A stretch of 45,850 nt of DNA from Onstottus_A sp036505875 (lineage in GTDB: Bacteria > Acidobacteriota > Blastocatellia > UBA7656): the NCBI GenBank assembly GCA_036505875.1, contig DASXSR010000168.1:1-45850 (forward strand), read 5' to 3'. Shown here piece after piece: positions 8,322 to 19,249 of the stretch. The notes under the pieces are model-generated. The model was given only the letters and a program-made list of their open reading frames with translations. It did not search any database and was not told the DNA's origin. The position numbers and the translations under genes were made by a program. Each line of letters begins with the position of its first letter. The stretch's first letter is position 1.

Positions 8322-9232
8322 GTGACGAAATCAATTTTCCTCTATCTCTCCAAAAGCCAGCGCTTCAAAGACTTTCTCACGCGATTCAAATCTTTCAATA
8401 ACGTCACTCGCAGATTCGTTGCCGGCGAGGATCTTGCCGATGCGGTTGAAGCAATACGTCGTCTAAATCGAAAGGGAATCAGCGCGTCTTTTGATCATCT
8501 TGGAGAGTCGATCACTTCTGAAGTCGAAGCGAGGAAGGAGGTCGACGAGTACTTGCGAGTCCTGGACAACATCGCTGAGAACGCGCTCGACTCCAATGTG
8601 TCGATCAAGTTGACCCAGCTTGGTTTGGATGTCAACCGCGAGTTGTGCTGTGCGAACACGCGCAGCATTGTCGAGGCGGCCCGCGCTTACAACAACTTCG
8701 TTCGAATCGATATGGAAGATTCGTCCAAGACCGATGGGACGCTCGATGTGTTCAGCCGCTTGCGAGCCGAATTCGAAAACGTGGGCGTCGTCATTCAATC
8801 CTATTTGTATCGCAGCGAACAGGACGTTGAGGACCTGGTAAAGCTCGGCGCAAGGATCAGATTGTGTAAGGGTGCGTACAATGAGCCGCCGAGTGTTGCG
8901 TTCCCCAAGAAGGAAGACGTCGACGCAAACTACATCAAACTGATGAAGATTCTATTGACCTCTGGAATTTATCACGGCATAGCGACTCACGATGAGAAGA
9001 TCATCACCGCGACAAAACGGTTTGCTGCCGAGCAAGGGATCTCCGCCGACAAGTTCGAGTTTCAGATGCTCTACGGGATAAGACGCGATCTACAGGAAGC
9101 GCTTGTCCGAGAAGGTCATAGAATGCGGGTCTACGTGCCGTACGGCAGCCACTGTATCCATATTTTATGCGACGGCTCGCCGAGCGCCCGGCGAATTTGT
9201 GGTTTGTGTTGCGGAATATGCTCAGGGGTTGA
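8322..9232 (+). pseudogene. Proline dehydrogenase, frameshifted near the C-terminus
   Basis: The frame from GTG 8322 encodes a PRODH (FAD-dependent oxidation of proline to pyrroline-5-carboxylate): ISASFDHLGE, VSIKLTQLGLD, VRIDMEDSS, VVIQSYLYRS, RLCKGAYNEP and EFQMLYGIR, all barrel motifs of the monofunctional enzyme. After YVPYGSH the frame becomes Cys-rich nonsense and runs on to 9290. Restoring one G after 9154 (TGG for TG) gives YGSHWYPYFMRRLAERPANL and WFVLRNMLRG, then TGA at 9230-9232, the expected family C-terminus. So this is a single-base deletion: either a real inactivating mutation removing the last ~24 residues, which include substrate-contacting arginines of the RRLAERP helix, or a sequencing/assembly error. 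Confidence 0.85.
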
Positions 9233-9234
9233 CT

Positions 9235-9279
9235 ACGTAGTGACGAATTCATTCGTAACGAATCAATTCGTCACTACGT
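9235..9279. repeat. 45-bp nearly perfect palindrome
   Basis: ACGTAGTGACGAATT (9235-9249) and AATTCGTCACTACGT (9265-9279) are exact reverse complements; the interior CATTCGTAACGAATC is itself a 6-1-6 palindrome flanked by one C/C mismatch. It lies 2 bp after the true end of the proline dehydrogenase and 8 bp before the end of the convergent S41 gene. It may terminate both transcripts, though without a T-run, or be a dispersed palindromic element. Confidence 0.85.
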
Positions 9280-9286
9280 GGGACGA

Positions 9287-10615
9287 CTAAAGCGCAATTC
9301 GAAACTCGCGCGCTGGTCTTTCGAGAATCGGGGCCCTCATCGCGGCGCGTTTCTGCGCAGCCTGAGTCTTCACAGGCGTTTGTTTGATTATTTCGAACGC
9401 CTTCTTCAATTGGACGTCTTCGACTGGCGGCGCGGGTTTCGGAGGCGTCACCTGAGGCGGTTGTTGCTGCTCAGGCTTCTCCTCTGAATCCTCTTCATCA
9501 TCGCCCTCGGGCAAGATAACCTCTGCTTCAACTGGCCGGTCGACTTTCACGGTCGGGTTGACCGGCTCATCCATGAATGCTTTCCCAGTCGCAGGCGCGT
9601 ACTTGGCAGTCGTCATCAGCAAGGCGCCGCCGTCGGAGAGCTCGAACCTTTGCTGTTCGGACCCCGCGCCAAAGGTTCGCTCGCCTACAAGCTCCCCGCG
9701 CTTTTGATCTCGCACAGCAGCCGCAATCACTTCAGCCGGTCCGGCCGTGCTGCGATCGATGACGACCACGAGCGGTCCGTTGAATACGACCTTGCTCGGA
9801 TCAGCGGTGAATGTCTCAGTCTCTTTGTCGCCTTTGCCAAGGACTCGCGCGAGCGTGCTCGATGCCACGAACAGGTTGGCGACCGCCACGCCCTCGCGCA
9901 CCTTGCCGTTAGCCGCGCCGCGCAAATCCAGCACGATCTTCTGCGCGCCCTTTGAAAGCAGATCATTCAGCGCGGTCTTCACTTCAGCGGCTTTGCCGTC
10001 AGCGAGCGTGGTGATCTTGATGTATCCGACCGCGGGCTCCTCGATGCGCGATTCTATCGCCGGTTGAGTGATTTTCGCGCGCGCAAGCGACACCTTGCGC
10101 GGTTGGCCCTGGTGCAGGATCCGAACGTCAACCGAGCCGCCAGGTTGCCCACTGAGCAACTGCTCGATGTCGTAGAGGCTCAGATCGCGAGAGGGAACTT
10201 TTCCTACATATTCAATGAAATCGCCGGAACGTATACCCACCTGTTCGGCAGGCGAGCCTTTGAGTACGGCTACTGCGTACGCATAACCGCCCACTTTCGA
10301 GAGTATCAAACCGGTTTCGGCGCGAGTAGCTTTCGGATCGTATTGCTTGACTTGTTCGGGCGTCAGATAGGCGCTGTACGGGTCGAGCCCCTCGGCGAGC
10401 CCGCGCAAGCTGCCGATCCTGACCTTTTCCAAATCCGGTTGGTCGACGTAATCGCGAATGATGTGGCTCAACACTTCGTCAAATATTTGAAGTTGACCGT
10501 ATTGGCTTCCCCGAGCGACGACCTGGCCCGACCTCGACATGAAGCTGCCGACGATCGCGTAGAAGGCGAGGATCGTGGAAAAGACTACGATGGCGATTTT
10601 GGTCTTGAAGCGCAT
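9287..10615 (-). CDS. S41 (C-terminal processing peptidase) homologue, predicted catalytically inactive
   Basis: 442 residues: an N-terminal membrane anchor/signal (KIAIVVFSTILAFYAIVGSF), a tail-specific protease N-domain (LRGLAEGLDPYSAYLTPEQ), a PDZ domain (~residues 95-170, SPAEQVGIRSGDFIEYVG), the S41 core, and an acidic then Pro/Gln-rich tail. In active CTPs the nucleophile lies in T-A-S-A-S-E and the general-base lysine 25 residues later in G-K-G. Here the first reads S-T-A-G-P-A-E (Gly292) and the second F-G-A-G-S (Ala317), with the same 25-residue spacing. Both catalytic positions are thus substituted, while PDZ and fold residues are kept. A scaffold or peptide-binding role in the periplasm is plausible. 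Divergent from the glycosyltransferase gene. Confidence 0.88.
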   Translation of the reverse strand: MRFKTKIAIVVFSTILAFYAIVGSFMSRSGQVVARGSQYGQLQIFDEVLSHIIRDYVDQPDLEKVRIGSLRGLAEGLDPYSAYLTPEQVKQYDPKATRAETGLILSKVGGYAYAVAVLKGSPAEQVGIRSGDFIEYVGKVPSRDLSLYDIEQLLSGQPGGSVDVRILHQGQPRKVSLARAKITQPAIESRIEEPAVGYIKITTLADGKAAEVKTALNDLLSKGAQKIVLDLRGAANGKVREGVAVANLFVASSTLARVLGKGDKETETFTADPSKVVFNGPLVVVIDRSTAGPAEVIAAAVRDQKRGELVGERTFGAGSEQQRFELSDGGALLMTTAKYAPATGKAFMDEPVNPTVKVDRPVEAEVILPEGDDEEDSEEKPEQQQPPQVTPPKPAPPVEDVQLKKAFEIIKQTPVKTQAAQKRAAMRAPILERPAREFRIAL

Positions 10616-10764
10616 CTGATGCTCCTTGGTGACTTTGACAGATGATCATCTTAACCTGCTGGAAATGTTTGGCGCAAGTATTCGATGGAATCCGTACCGC
10701 GCGTCTTGAAATGAGCGCGCCGCCTCCCTATACTTCCCGCTTGAATTGACGAAGAGTCTTGATT

Positions 10765-12669
<1,905 letters not shown>

Positions 12670-12994
12670 CGACCTGCCTTCCTCCTCTCATCGCCGCTTC
12701 GTGACCGGATAATCTGGTCGTCTCACGGCACACGGGCTCATCGGTGTGTTTACGCAAGTCGCATATAAGCAACCGACTTGAGTCGCAATTGCCAGCCGAT
12801 CGGTTGTTCGCTTCTTGTTCACCTCGATCGACGCCCGGGTTCTAAGTTGCTTTTTCCCAACAGTTTGATATCTTAGGCGAACCTCTTTCGTAAACTGACC
12901 TTGTTCAACGGGACTGGAACTCTGTTTGCTCACTCTTCTTCCTGCGACTGCCCAGGAAAAGGGCCAAACCTAAGAAGAGGAGAATCGAACAGAA
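12670..12994. other. Intergenic region, 325 bp
   Basis: Contains a small imperfect hairpin soon after the glycosyltransferase stop (GACCGGATAATCTGGTC, ~12703-12719) and the ribosome-binding site of the next gene (AAGAGGAGAA). The minus-strand open frame here lacks any family resemblance and is not called. Nothing else recognised. Confidence 0.35.
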
Positions 12995-13555
12995 ATGACA
13001 AAAATGATGTTCACTTTTGCTGCGTTATTGTTCGCAGCCATTCCTGCTCACGCGCAGCGCGACTATCCCAAAGCTGAGTTGTATGGAGGTTATTCGTACT
13101 ACAGCGCGGATATCAACACCAACAATCCCTTCAGTGCCAGAGAGCGTGAAGGCGCCCACGGAGTCGCGTTCAGTGGCGCCGCGTACTTTAACAGGTACTT
13201 TGGCGCGGTCGCTGATTTCAGTTACCACCAGAAGGACCTGTCAGGTACGGGTCTCCATTTCAGCACGTTCAATTTCCTGTTCGGCCCGCGCCTGACCGCG
13301 CGCGGCAATCGAGTGGAAGGCTTCGCGCACGCGTTGGTCGGGGGTGTTAAAAGAAAGCTCGAGTCGTTCGAGTCAGAGACGGACTTCGCGGTGGGAGTCG
13401 GCGGCGGGGTGGACGTAAAGCTCAGCCGCGACTTTGCAGTGCGATTGTTTCAGGTCGACTACATTCCCTTTCGAGAGAAGGATCCGTTCACGGGAACTAC
13501 CGACTGGCGGCACAACCTGAGAGTTGGAGTTGGCGTCACGTTCAGATTACATTAG
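12995..13555 (+). CDS. OmpA-like eight-stranded outer-membrane beta-barrel protein
   Basis: 186 residues: signal peptide (MMFTFAALLFAAIPAHAQ) followed by KAELYGGYSYYSAD and alternating amphipathic strands (GVAFSGAAYFNRYFGAVADF, LHFSTFNFLFGPRL, FAVGVGGGVDVKL, FAVRLFQVDYIPF), ending LRVGVGVTFRLH. The G-G-Y-S-Y start and the final aromatic strand are typical of the outer-membrane-beta-barrel (OMP_b-brl) family, common in acidobacteria. No peptidoglycan-binding domain. Function unknown beyond structural or adhesive roles. Single-gene unit preceded by a good Shine-Dalgarno. Confidence 0.82.
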   Translation: MTKMMFTFAALLFAAIPAHAQRDYPKAELYGGYSYYSADINTNNPFSAREREGAHGVAFSGAAYFNRYFGAVADFSYHQKDLSGTGLHFSTFNFLFGPRLTARGNRVEGFAHALVGGVKRKLESFESETDFAVGVGGGVDVKLSRDFAVRLFQVDYIPFREKDPFTGTTDWRHNLRVGVGVTFRLH

Positions 13556-13791
13556 CCGGAAGAAACTTCGGAAGCCTCTACGGCTGTCCTTAGTGGATTA
13601 AATCGATCAATCGAAACTGTCGGTGCTGGTTGCCGATTGTTTTAACCATCTTCTACCGCGTTGCCTGGAAACCGCTCGGCAACAAAGGGATTTACTACGC
13701 CTCTCCAAAGGTTTGCATTCCCCTCAAGCCACTAGTGTAGAATGCATCTCCCGATATTACTTTAGTGGTGGAAGAAGAGATTTCAAGACTT

Positions 13792-15963
13792 ATGAAAAAA
13801 ATCTGTGCCTTAATAATTCTCTCGCTTGTTGTTCTGCAGATTCTCGGCGTTCCGGTCGCTGGTCGAGCAAACCAAGGTGGATTCACAAAGACAGCGTTGC
13901 TTTCCGATAAAGAAGTCTCGGCGCTCGCTTCTGAGATCAGTGGCTTGATCGCAAGAGACACTGTAATCGAGCTCGCTCGTTATCATCGCGTGCAAGCCTC
14001 ATCGGGATTCTCACATGCCGCCGAATTCATCGCGGCGAAAGCGAAGGAATACGGGCTGGAGCAAGTGCAGATCGAACGTTTCCCGGCCGACGGCGAGAAG
14101 ACTTATTACACGCTGAAGTCCGCGCCTGGTTGGGAGGCCGAACGCGGCGAGTTGTGGGAGACTGAACCAAACCGCACTAAGGTTGCCGATTGGGATGAGA
14201 TGCGCGTAGCACTCGCTGATTACTCTCAAAATGCCGACGTGACGGCGACGCTTGTAGACGTCGGGATGGGCACGTCGCCGAAAGATTACGAAGGCAAAGA
14301 TGTGAAAGGTCTGATCGTCCTGGCAGGCGGAGGACTAGTTGGCGTTCACAGGCTCGCGTGCGAAGAGCGCGGCGCTGCCGGAATTTTGAGTTATCAGCAA
14401 AACCAGGCTACCGGCTGGTCAGGAGACTATCTCGACAATGTCAGATGGGGCCACCTCTCGCCCTACAATCCGAATAACAAGTTTGCTTTCATGGTCTCGC
14501 TTCGAAAAGCGCGCGATTATCAATCCCGACTCGCGCGCGGCGAGCAGATTTCGCTTCACGCAACTGTCAAAGCCGAGATGAAGCCGAGTAACTACGAAGT
14601 GGTGTCTGCGATCATCCCCGGCCGGGACGCGGCAGGCGAAGAGATCGTGTTTTCCTGTCATCTCTGTCACCAAAAGCCCGGCGCGAACGACAACGCGTCC
14701 GGGGCGGCTGCAATACTCGAAGCGGCTCGCGCGCTTACTGCCTTGATTCGTCGAGGGGACATCGAGCCTCCGCGACGCACGATCAGGTTTATCTGGCCTC
14801 CTGAGATCAGCGGTACCGTCGCCTATTTCGCTCAACATCCGGAGATTGTCCGCCGCATGAAAGCCGTCATTCATTGCGATATGGTCGGCGGGAATTACAA
14901 CATCACCAAGTCTGTGCTGCACATCACTCACACTCCGGCTTCGCTGCCGAGTTGCGTCGACACGGTGGGCGATATCTTCGGTGAATACGCGATGGCCGGC
15001 GCCGTGAAAGCGGCTTCTGGAGCCGGTTTCGAGGACGGGCTTGTCTCGCCAGGCGGCAGCAAGGAGAGCCTGGTTGCCGACATCACCCCGTTCGAGATGG
15101 GCTCAGACCACGATGTCTATCAGGAAGGCTCCTTTCGAATTCCGGCGATTTACTTGCGCGACTGGCCGGACGTTTTCATTCACACCAACAACGACACGCC
15201 GGCTAACATCGACGCCACCAAGATCAAGCGCTCAACTTTCATTGCCGCGGCGTCGGGATACTTCCTGGCTCGTGCAAGCGCGCGTGAAGCGGCGAGGCTT
15301 GCCGACGAGGTCTTTGCGAGAGAGTTGGCCCGCGTTCCAAAGGAGCGAGATCGGGCGCGCGCCACCGAAGCGGCGGGTACTCAGACTGGAGCCGAAGAAG
15401 CCCGCAACATCATCGCTCGTTCCCTCGAACACGACGCTGAAGAGTTGTCGTCGGTATTGATGCTGGCGCCTGGCGACAAAACTCTCCAAACCAAAGTCGA
15501 CGGTCTGGTCGATCAACTGAGCGGCATGTGGTTGTTGCTAACCGGAGTGCTAAGTGAACAGCGTAAGGGCAAACGTGTAGTCTTCACCTTAGAGGCAAAA
15601 GAACCGCCACAATCCAAAGAACAGAAGCCGCGGAATCCAAAGGAAGCGTCCAGGCCGCGATCAGTGGTCGTGGACTACAATCGTGTCCCCGCGAGAAGGG
15701 TTAGGGGCCCGATCGATGTCTACTACTACAACTACGTTGCCGACCGCGCCAGCGGGGATGATATGCGCATCGTGCAGCAGATCGGCGGCAGGCCAAAGGG
15801 CGGGATCATCCTTTACGAGATCTTGAATCTGGTCGACGGCAAACGCAGCATCCAGGCGATCCGCGATTACATCGCCGCGGCATACGGACCTATTGCGATC
15901 GAGGACGTGTCGGAATACTTGCGCTTGCTTGAGAAGGTTGGGGTGGTGAAGATTGAGGGATAG
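13792..15963 (+). CDS. Exported M28/aminopeptidase-like zinc peptidase with PqqD-like C-terminal domain
   Basis: 723 residues from the ATG at 13792, which begins a signal peptide (MKKICALIILSLVVLQILGV); a GTG at 13765 would add nine residues before it. A PA-like insert (~residues 135-240, KGLIVLAGGG) precedes the peptidase core. Candidate zinc and catalytic residues: HLCHQKPGANDNASG, WPPEISGTV (Glu base), HCDMVGG and HTNNDTPANID, in M28-family order. The C-terminal ~100 residues (GGIILYEILNLVDGKRSIQA ... EYLRLLEKVGVV) look like a PqqD/winged-helix module. Likely periplasmic aminopeptidase; substrate unknown. The first zinc motif is H-x-C-H rather than H-x-D, as in DUF4910-like relatives. Confidence 0.82.
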   Translation: MKKICALIILSLVVLQILGVPVAGRANQGGFTKTALLSDKEVSALASEISGLIARDTVIELARYHRVQASSGFSHAAEFIAAKAKEYGLEQVQIERFPADGEKTYYTLKSAPGWEAERGELWETEPNRTKVADWDEMRVALADYSQNADVTATLVDVGMGTSPKDYEGKDVKGLIVLAGGGLVGVHRLACEERGAAGILSYQQNQATGWSGDYLDNVRWGHLSPYNPNNKFAFMVSLRKARDYQSRLARGEQISLHATVKAEMKPSNYEVVSAIIPGRDAAGEEIVFSCHLCHQKPGANDNASGAAAILEAARALTALIRRGDIEPPRRTIRFIWPPEISGTVAYFAQHPEIVRRMKAVIHCDMVGGNYNITKSVLHITHTPASLPSCVDTVGDIFGEYAMAGAVKAASGAGFEDGLVSPGGSKESLVADITPFEMGSDHDVYQEGSFRIPAIYLRDWPDVFIHTNNDTPANIDATKIKRSTFIAAASGYFLARASAREAARLADEVFARELARVPKERDRARATEAAGTQTGAEEARNIIARSLEHDAEELSSVLMLAPGDKTLQTKVDGLVDQLSGMWLLLTGVLSEQRKGKRVVFTLEAKEPPQSKEQKPRNPKEASRPRSVVVDYNRVPARRVRGPIDVYYYNYVADRASGDDMRIVQQIGGRPKGGIILYEILNLVDGKRSIQAIRDYIAAAYGPIAIEDVSEYLRLLEKVGVVKIEG

Positions 15964-16114
15964 GATGCACACCCGCCGCCGCTTGTCGGTTGCGCCGGCC
16001 TTGTTAGCCAGCCTGGTCCCGACCTATGCTAGCCAAGACCTCAGAGCGGCTAGGCGCTGGTTGCTCCAGACAACATCCCGATAGAAAGAACAAGTAGTTT
16101 GGATTTCCCCGGCT

Positions 16115-17227
16115 TTATTCGAGCGCAGCGGAGCTACGCGCTGGTTTGTGCTCGGACATCCGAGCTCGATTCTCTTCTCGAATGATATGAAATAGCGCGG
16201 ACGTTACCGAGACAATGATTGGGCCCAGGAACAGTCCGATCAACCCGAATGCCTGAATGCCGCCGAGCAACCCCAGGAAGATCTGCAGCGTGTGAAGCTT
16301 GGCGCGCCGCCCCAATAGCATCGGCTGGCCGACAGTCGCAAGCATCCCCACAACGCCCGCCCCCCAGGCAAGCAGGAAGATGCCCTTGACCCAATGACCC
16401 GATGCAACAAGGATTATCGATCCGGGCAACCACACCAGCGCTGTCCCGCCGATTGGCAACAGTGACACCACTGACGAGACTGCCCCCCACAAAAATGGCG
16501 ACGGCAATCCCAGGACCCAAAACGCCAGAACCATCAGCAGGCCCTGAGCTATCGCGATGGCAATAACACCATACATGTCCGCGATGATCGTATCGGTGAC
16601 GCTGTTGAATAGCCTTTCAACCTGATCGTGACCGAGGGGTATCACCGCTGCCAGCAAGCGGCGCGCTGAGTGCCCATCGCGAAGCATGAAAAACAGAATG
16701 AACAGCGTGAGTATTCCGTGGCCCAGGACTGAGGCCAGGTTGCCGACCACGCTCGTAGCTATCGAGCCGGCGAGACTGCTGATGTTTCCAAGTCGGCTGA
16801 GCAACTCTCGCTTTAGATCGAAGTCGGGCGCTTGAAGCTGTGCCCCAATCCACCGCGACGCTGCGTCGCATATTCGGGTGATGTATGGCGCCCAGCCGCC
16901 CTGGGCCGCGCTGCTTTCGCTGACACTTTGAAAAGCGTTCTTCAGTTCATTAATCGTAGCCAGGCCGAGTAGCAGCGTGGGAACTATGATGATCAGTGTG
17001 ACGATGACGATCGACGCCAGGGCCGCGGCGCTTCGATTGCGGATGATGCGATGCAGGCGTGCGTGGACCGGATAGAAGGGGATCGCAATGATCAGTGCCC
17101 ATGTGATCGAAATCAGAAACGGGCGCGCGATTATGAAGCAGAAGTACAGCGCGATGCCAGTGAGCGAAATCAGAAATATCGCGGTTGTCCGTTTCCTCGC
17201 CTTGGAATTCTCTGGCTGGGGGTCCAT
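16115..17227 (-). CDS. AI-2E family transporter (PerM/TqsA/UPF0118)
   Basis: 370 residues from the ATG at 17227 (a TTG at 17293 would extend it by 22 residues that look non-coding and would overlap the neighbouring remnant). About eight hydrophobic segments: paired N-terminal helices (TAIFLISLTGIALYFCFI, ISITWALIIAIPFYPVHARL), a soluble helical section (~140-190), then GILTLFILFFMLRDG and the family-typical ALVWLPGSIILVASGHWVKG and FLGLLGGIQAFGLIGLFLGP. Inner-membrane permease; family members have been linked to autoinducer-2 export or Na+/H+ exchange, and the substrate here is unknown. Convergent with the M28 peptidase across 151 bp in which nothing was recognised. Confidence 0.9.
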   Translation of the reverse strand: MDPQPENSKARKRTTAIFLISLTGIALYFCFIIARPFLISITWALIIAIPFYPVHARLHRIIRNRSAAALASIVIVTLIIIVPTLLLGLATINELKNAFQSVSESSAAQGGWAPYITRICDAASRWIGAQLQAPDFDLKRELLSRLGNISSLAGSIATSVVGNLASVLGHGILTLFILFFMLRDGHSARRLLAAVIPLGHDQVERLFNSVTDTIIADMYGVIAIAIAQGLLMVLAFWVLGLPSPFLWGAVSSVVSLLPIGGTALVWLPGSIILVASGHWVKGIFLLAWGAGVVGMLATVGQPMLLGRRAKLHTLQIFLGLLGGIQAFGLIGLFLGPIIVSVTSALFHIIREENRARMSEHKPARSSAALE

Positions 17228-17273
17228 CCGGTCGTCATTCTGGCCTGCAACTATCCGAGCGTCAAGACCGTGG

Positions 17274-17570
17274 CTACGCACGTTGATCTTCAAGCCGATG
17301 GATGCTTACACGAGTCTTGCGCTCAAAAGCCCGACCGATCCTCTTGGGCGGCGGCTCCATCTCTGTAATGACAATTTCATTGGGATAGTTCTTCCCGTCC
17401 GGCCCGCGCATCATGAACGACCATTTCCCGCCTGGCTTAAGCTTATAAGTCTTGAAGGTTATATTGAAACCAGCCGGTCCCCACCAAACCGCTAGGCGAC
17501 GGCTGTCCTCCAACCCAGCAAAGACACTCGATGGAGGTGCGGCAATCTTGCGTGACGCCTGGAAGGTCAT
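17274..17570 (-). pseudogene. Truncated SRPBCC (AHSA1-like) gene
   Basis: The first ~75 residues match the START/AHSA1 fold (SRKIAAPPSSVFAGLEDS, RLAVWWGPAGFNITF, KLKPGGKWSFMMRGPDGKNY, NEIVITEMEPP), where W-W-G-P-x-G-F and G-G-x-W are family landmarks. Full-length relatives continue for ~70 more residues with the C-terminal helix that closes the hydrophobic pocket. Here the frame instead ends in a basic, unrelated tail of about 22 residues and runs into the start region of the AI-2E gene. The 3' half seems deleted, so the product would probably not fold. Remnant status is inference from length. Confidence 0.7.
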
Positions 17571-17716
17571 AATACTTGCGCTCCTTGCAACCCGACATGT
17601 TGTTCCGCTGAAGCGGCAGAAGACTTAATAACGGTGGAGTTCATCCTATGTTGGCGTCGGGGTGGGTCAGGCTTGAGTTCATTGACATTTACCAACGAGG
17701 CTTCCGATCCAACTTC

Positions 17717-19180
17717 TCACTTACCCGGCGCCAGTTGCAGAGAAGTCAAGACATACTCTCTATCTCCAATCGACGCTCGAACTGGAATTCCCAGACTCGC
17801 GTGAAGCCACCACTCAGAAGTCTCTTTGTCCGTCTTTCTCGACACGTGCCGCGCGCGGAATTCGCCGGCGGGAAGTCGAATGGTTTCTTCTCCTCGAGAT
17901 TCGCAATTCATCGCTGCTAGAGCGCCCGACGGTCTGTTGAGGTCACCCGGAGTTAGATAGGTGGAAATCTGATAGGGATCGCCGTCTACCAACTGCATGA
18001 ATCCCTGAGCGGCGATCGCAGGTGACGAAAGAAAGAATTGCGGCGGAACTTCGAGCGTTTGCGCTATCACGCCCGACACGCTGCCGCGTGTGCGGGCGGT
18101 CATCGTGTTCGAATCGATGGTGAAGCGAGTTCGCGTGCGGTCGTCGCCCTCAAGTTTTGTGACTTCGGCAAACGAAGGCCGCTGCTTCGCGTCCACTCGG
18201 TGAAACACTTCCGTTGTCAGGGCGCCATTCGTGATTCGACTATGAACAAGGTATCCGCCTTCGGCGGTGCTGAACAGCTCCCAATCTTCGCTGCCGATTT
18301 GTTTGCCGCTGCGGTCGCGATATGAATAAGTGCCCGAGGCGAGCTTAGCCGCGCGATCCCATCGACCGCTGTGCGCGAGCTGCTTCCCCGCAAGTATCGA
18401 CGCGAGGTCTTCTTCCATCGTCTTCGAGGCTGGCGTCTCAACGATGCGGCCTATCTCGTGACCGCCGCGTTCGACGATCACCGTCGGAACGTTAGTGATG
18501 CGGCGCGGCTGAACAACCGCAACCGGCTCGTGAAACTGATTGTCTATGCCGATGAGTTTGATTTGAATCTTGTCGTTGGCCGCAGCGCGCAGAGCTTTGA
18601 TCAAACGCGGCACGTAGTTCTTGCTGTCCGGGCACCACGTGCCGAACGCAAGGGTCACGGTCGTGTCTTTATCATTTGCTTTGATGGCATCGACTGCTTT
18701 CGCATCGGGTTCGTAGTTCTTCATCACCGAGCGCCAGACAGGAACAGTCTCCCAAAGCTTTTCCATAGTCAGCTCACCGGTAGCGCCCGGATGCGCTCGG
18801 ATGAGCACCGGTTTTGCTTCGATCACGAAGAAGTAGATCGGCCCGTCGATGCGAGTGAATTTGCCGACAGGTTTCATCTCCGTGCTTGAATTAGAGGTGG
18901 CTGACGTTCGGTCCGCGCCAAGCTTAAACGCGTCCTTCGCGATCGTACTCACGGTATGTTGAGTAATATCGAGCACAATGGCAGCGTCGAGCTTCTCTGA
19001 AATAAGAGCAAGCCGCTGCGGCGAGTCACAATTCAATACCTGAGCTGATCGATCAAGCTCGTTGTCGACGAAGACATCACGCGTCGTGTCGCTCCAGTTG
19101 ATTGGCGTTTTGTTGTTCTGTGCCGCTACGGCCGCAGCAGCGACGACGACAAATATGACAGTCAAGATTTTGATTCTCAT
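17717..19180 (-). CDS. Exported thioredoxin-fold protein with C-terminal DUF domain
   Basis: 487 residues with a signal peptide (KILTVIFVVVAAAAVAAQ). The middle part (~residues 155-265) has a thioredoxin-like fold: TTVTLAFGTWCPDSKNYVPR with a C-P-D-S active site instead of C-x-x-C, then ITNVPTVIVERGGHEIGRIV containing the cis-Pro after Val. With one cysteine it would be monothiol and suited to binding or reduction without disulfide formation. The C-terminal ~200 residues (GTYSYRDRSGKQIGSEDWEL onward) form a beta-rich domain of unknown function also seen in lipoprotein-like extracytoplasmic proteins. Periplasmic; partner unknown. Confidence 0.72.
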   Translation of the reverse strand: MRIKILTVIFVVVAAAAVAAQNNKTPINWSDTTRDVFVDNELDRSAQVLNCDSPQRLALISEKLDAAIVLDITQHTVSTIAKDAFKLGADRTSATSNSSTEMKPVGKFTRIDGPIYFFVIEAKPVLIRAHPGATGELTMEKLWETVPVWRSVMKNYEPDAKAVDAIKANDKDTTVTLAFGTWCPDSKNYVPRLIKALRAAANDKIQIKLIGIDNQFHEPVAVVQPRRITNVPTVIVERGGHEIGRIVETPASKTMEEDLASILAGKQLAHSGRWDRAAKLASGTYSYRDRSGKQIGSEDWELFSTAEGGYLVHSRITNGALTTEVFHRVDAKQRPSFAEVTKLEGDDRTRTRFTIDSNTMTARTRGSVSGVIAQTLEVPPQFFLSSPAIAAQGFMQLVDGDPYQISTYLTPGDLNRPSGALAAMNCESRGEETIRLPAGEFRARHVSRKTDKETSEWWLHASLGIPVRASIGDREYVLTSLQLAPGK

Positions 19181-19249
19181 TAGCGCTCGCTTTCGAATGT
19201 TTTACCAGGAAATTGCGATTATCTCACAAGAGCAAGCAGCGGTCAGGTG

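Noticed and set aside
12688..12933. Open frame of 81 codons on the minus strand between the glycosyltransferase and OMP genes
   Set aside because: Basic, low-complexity product without family resemblance or ribosome-binding site; likely chance.
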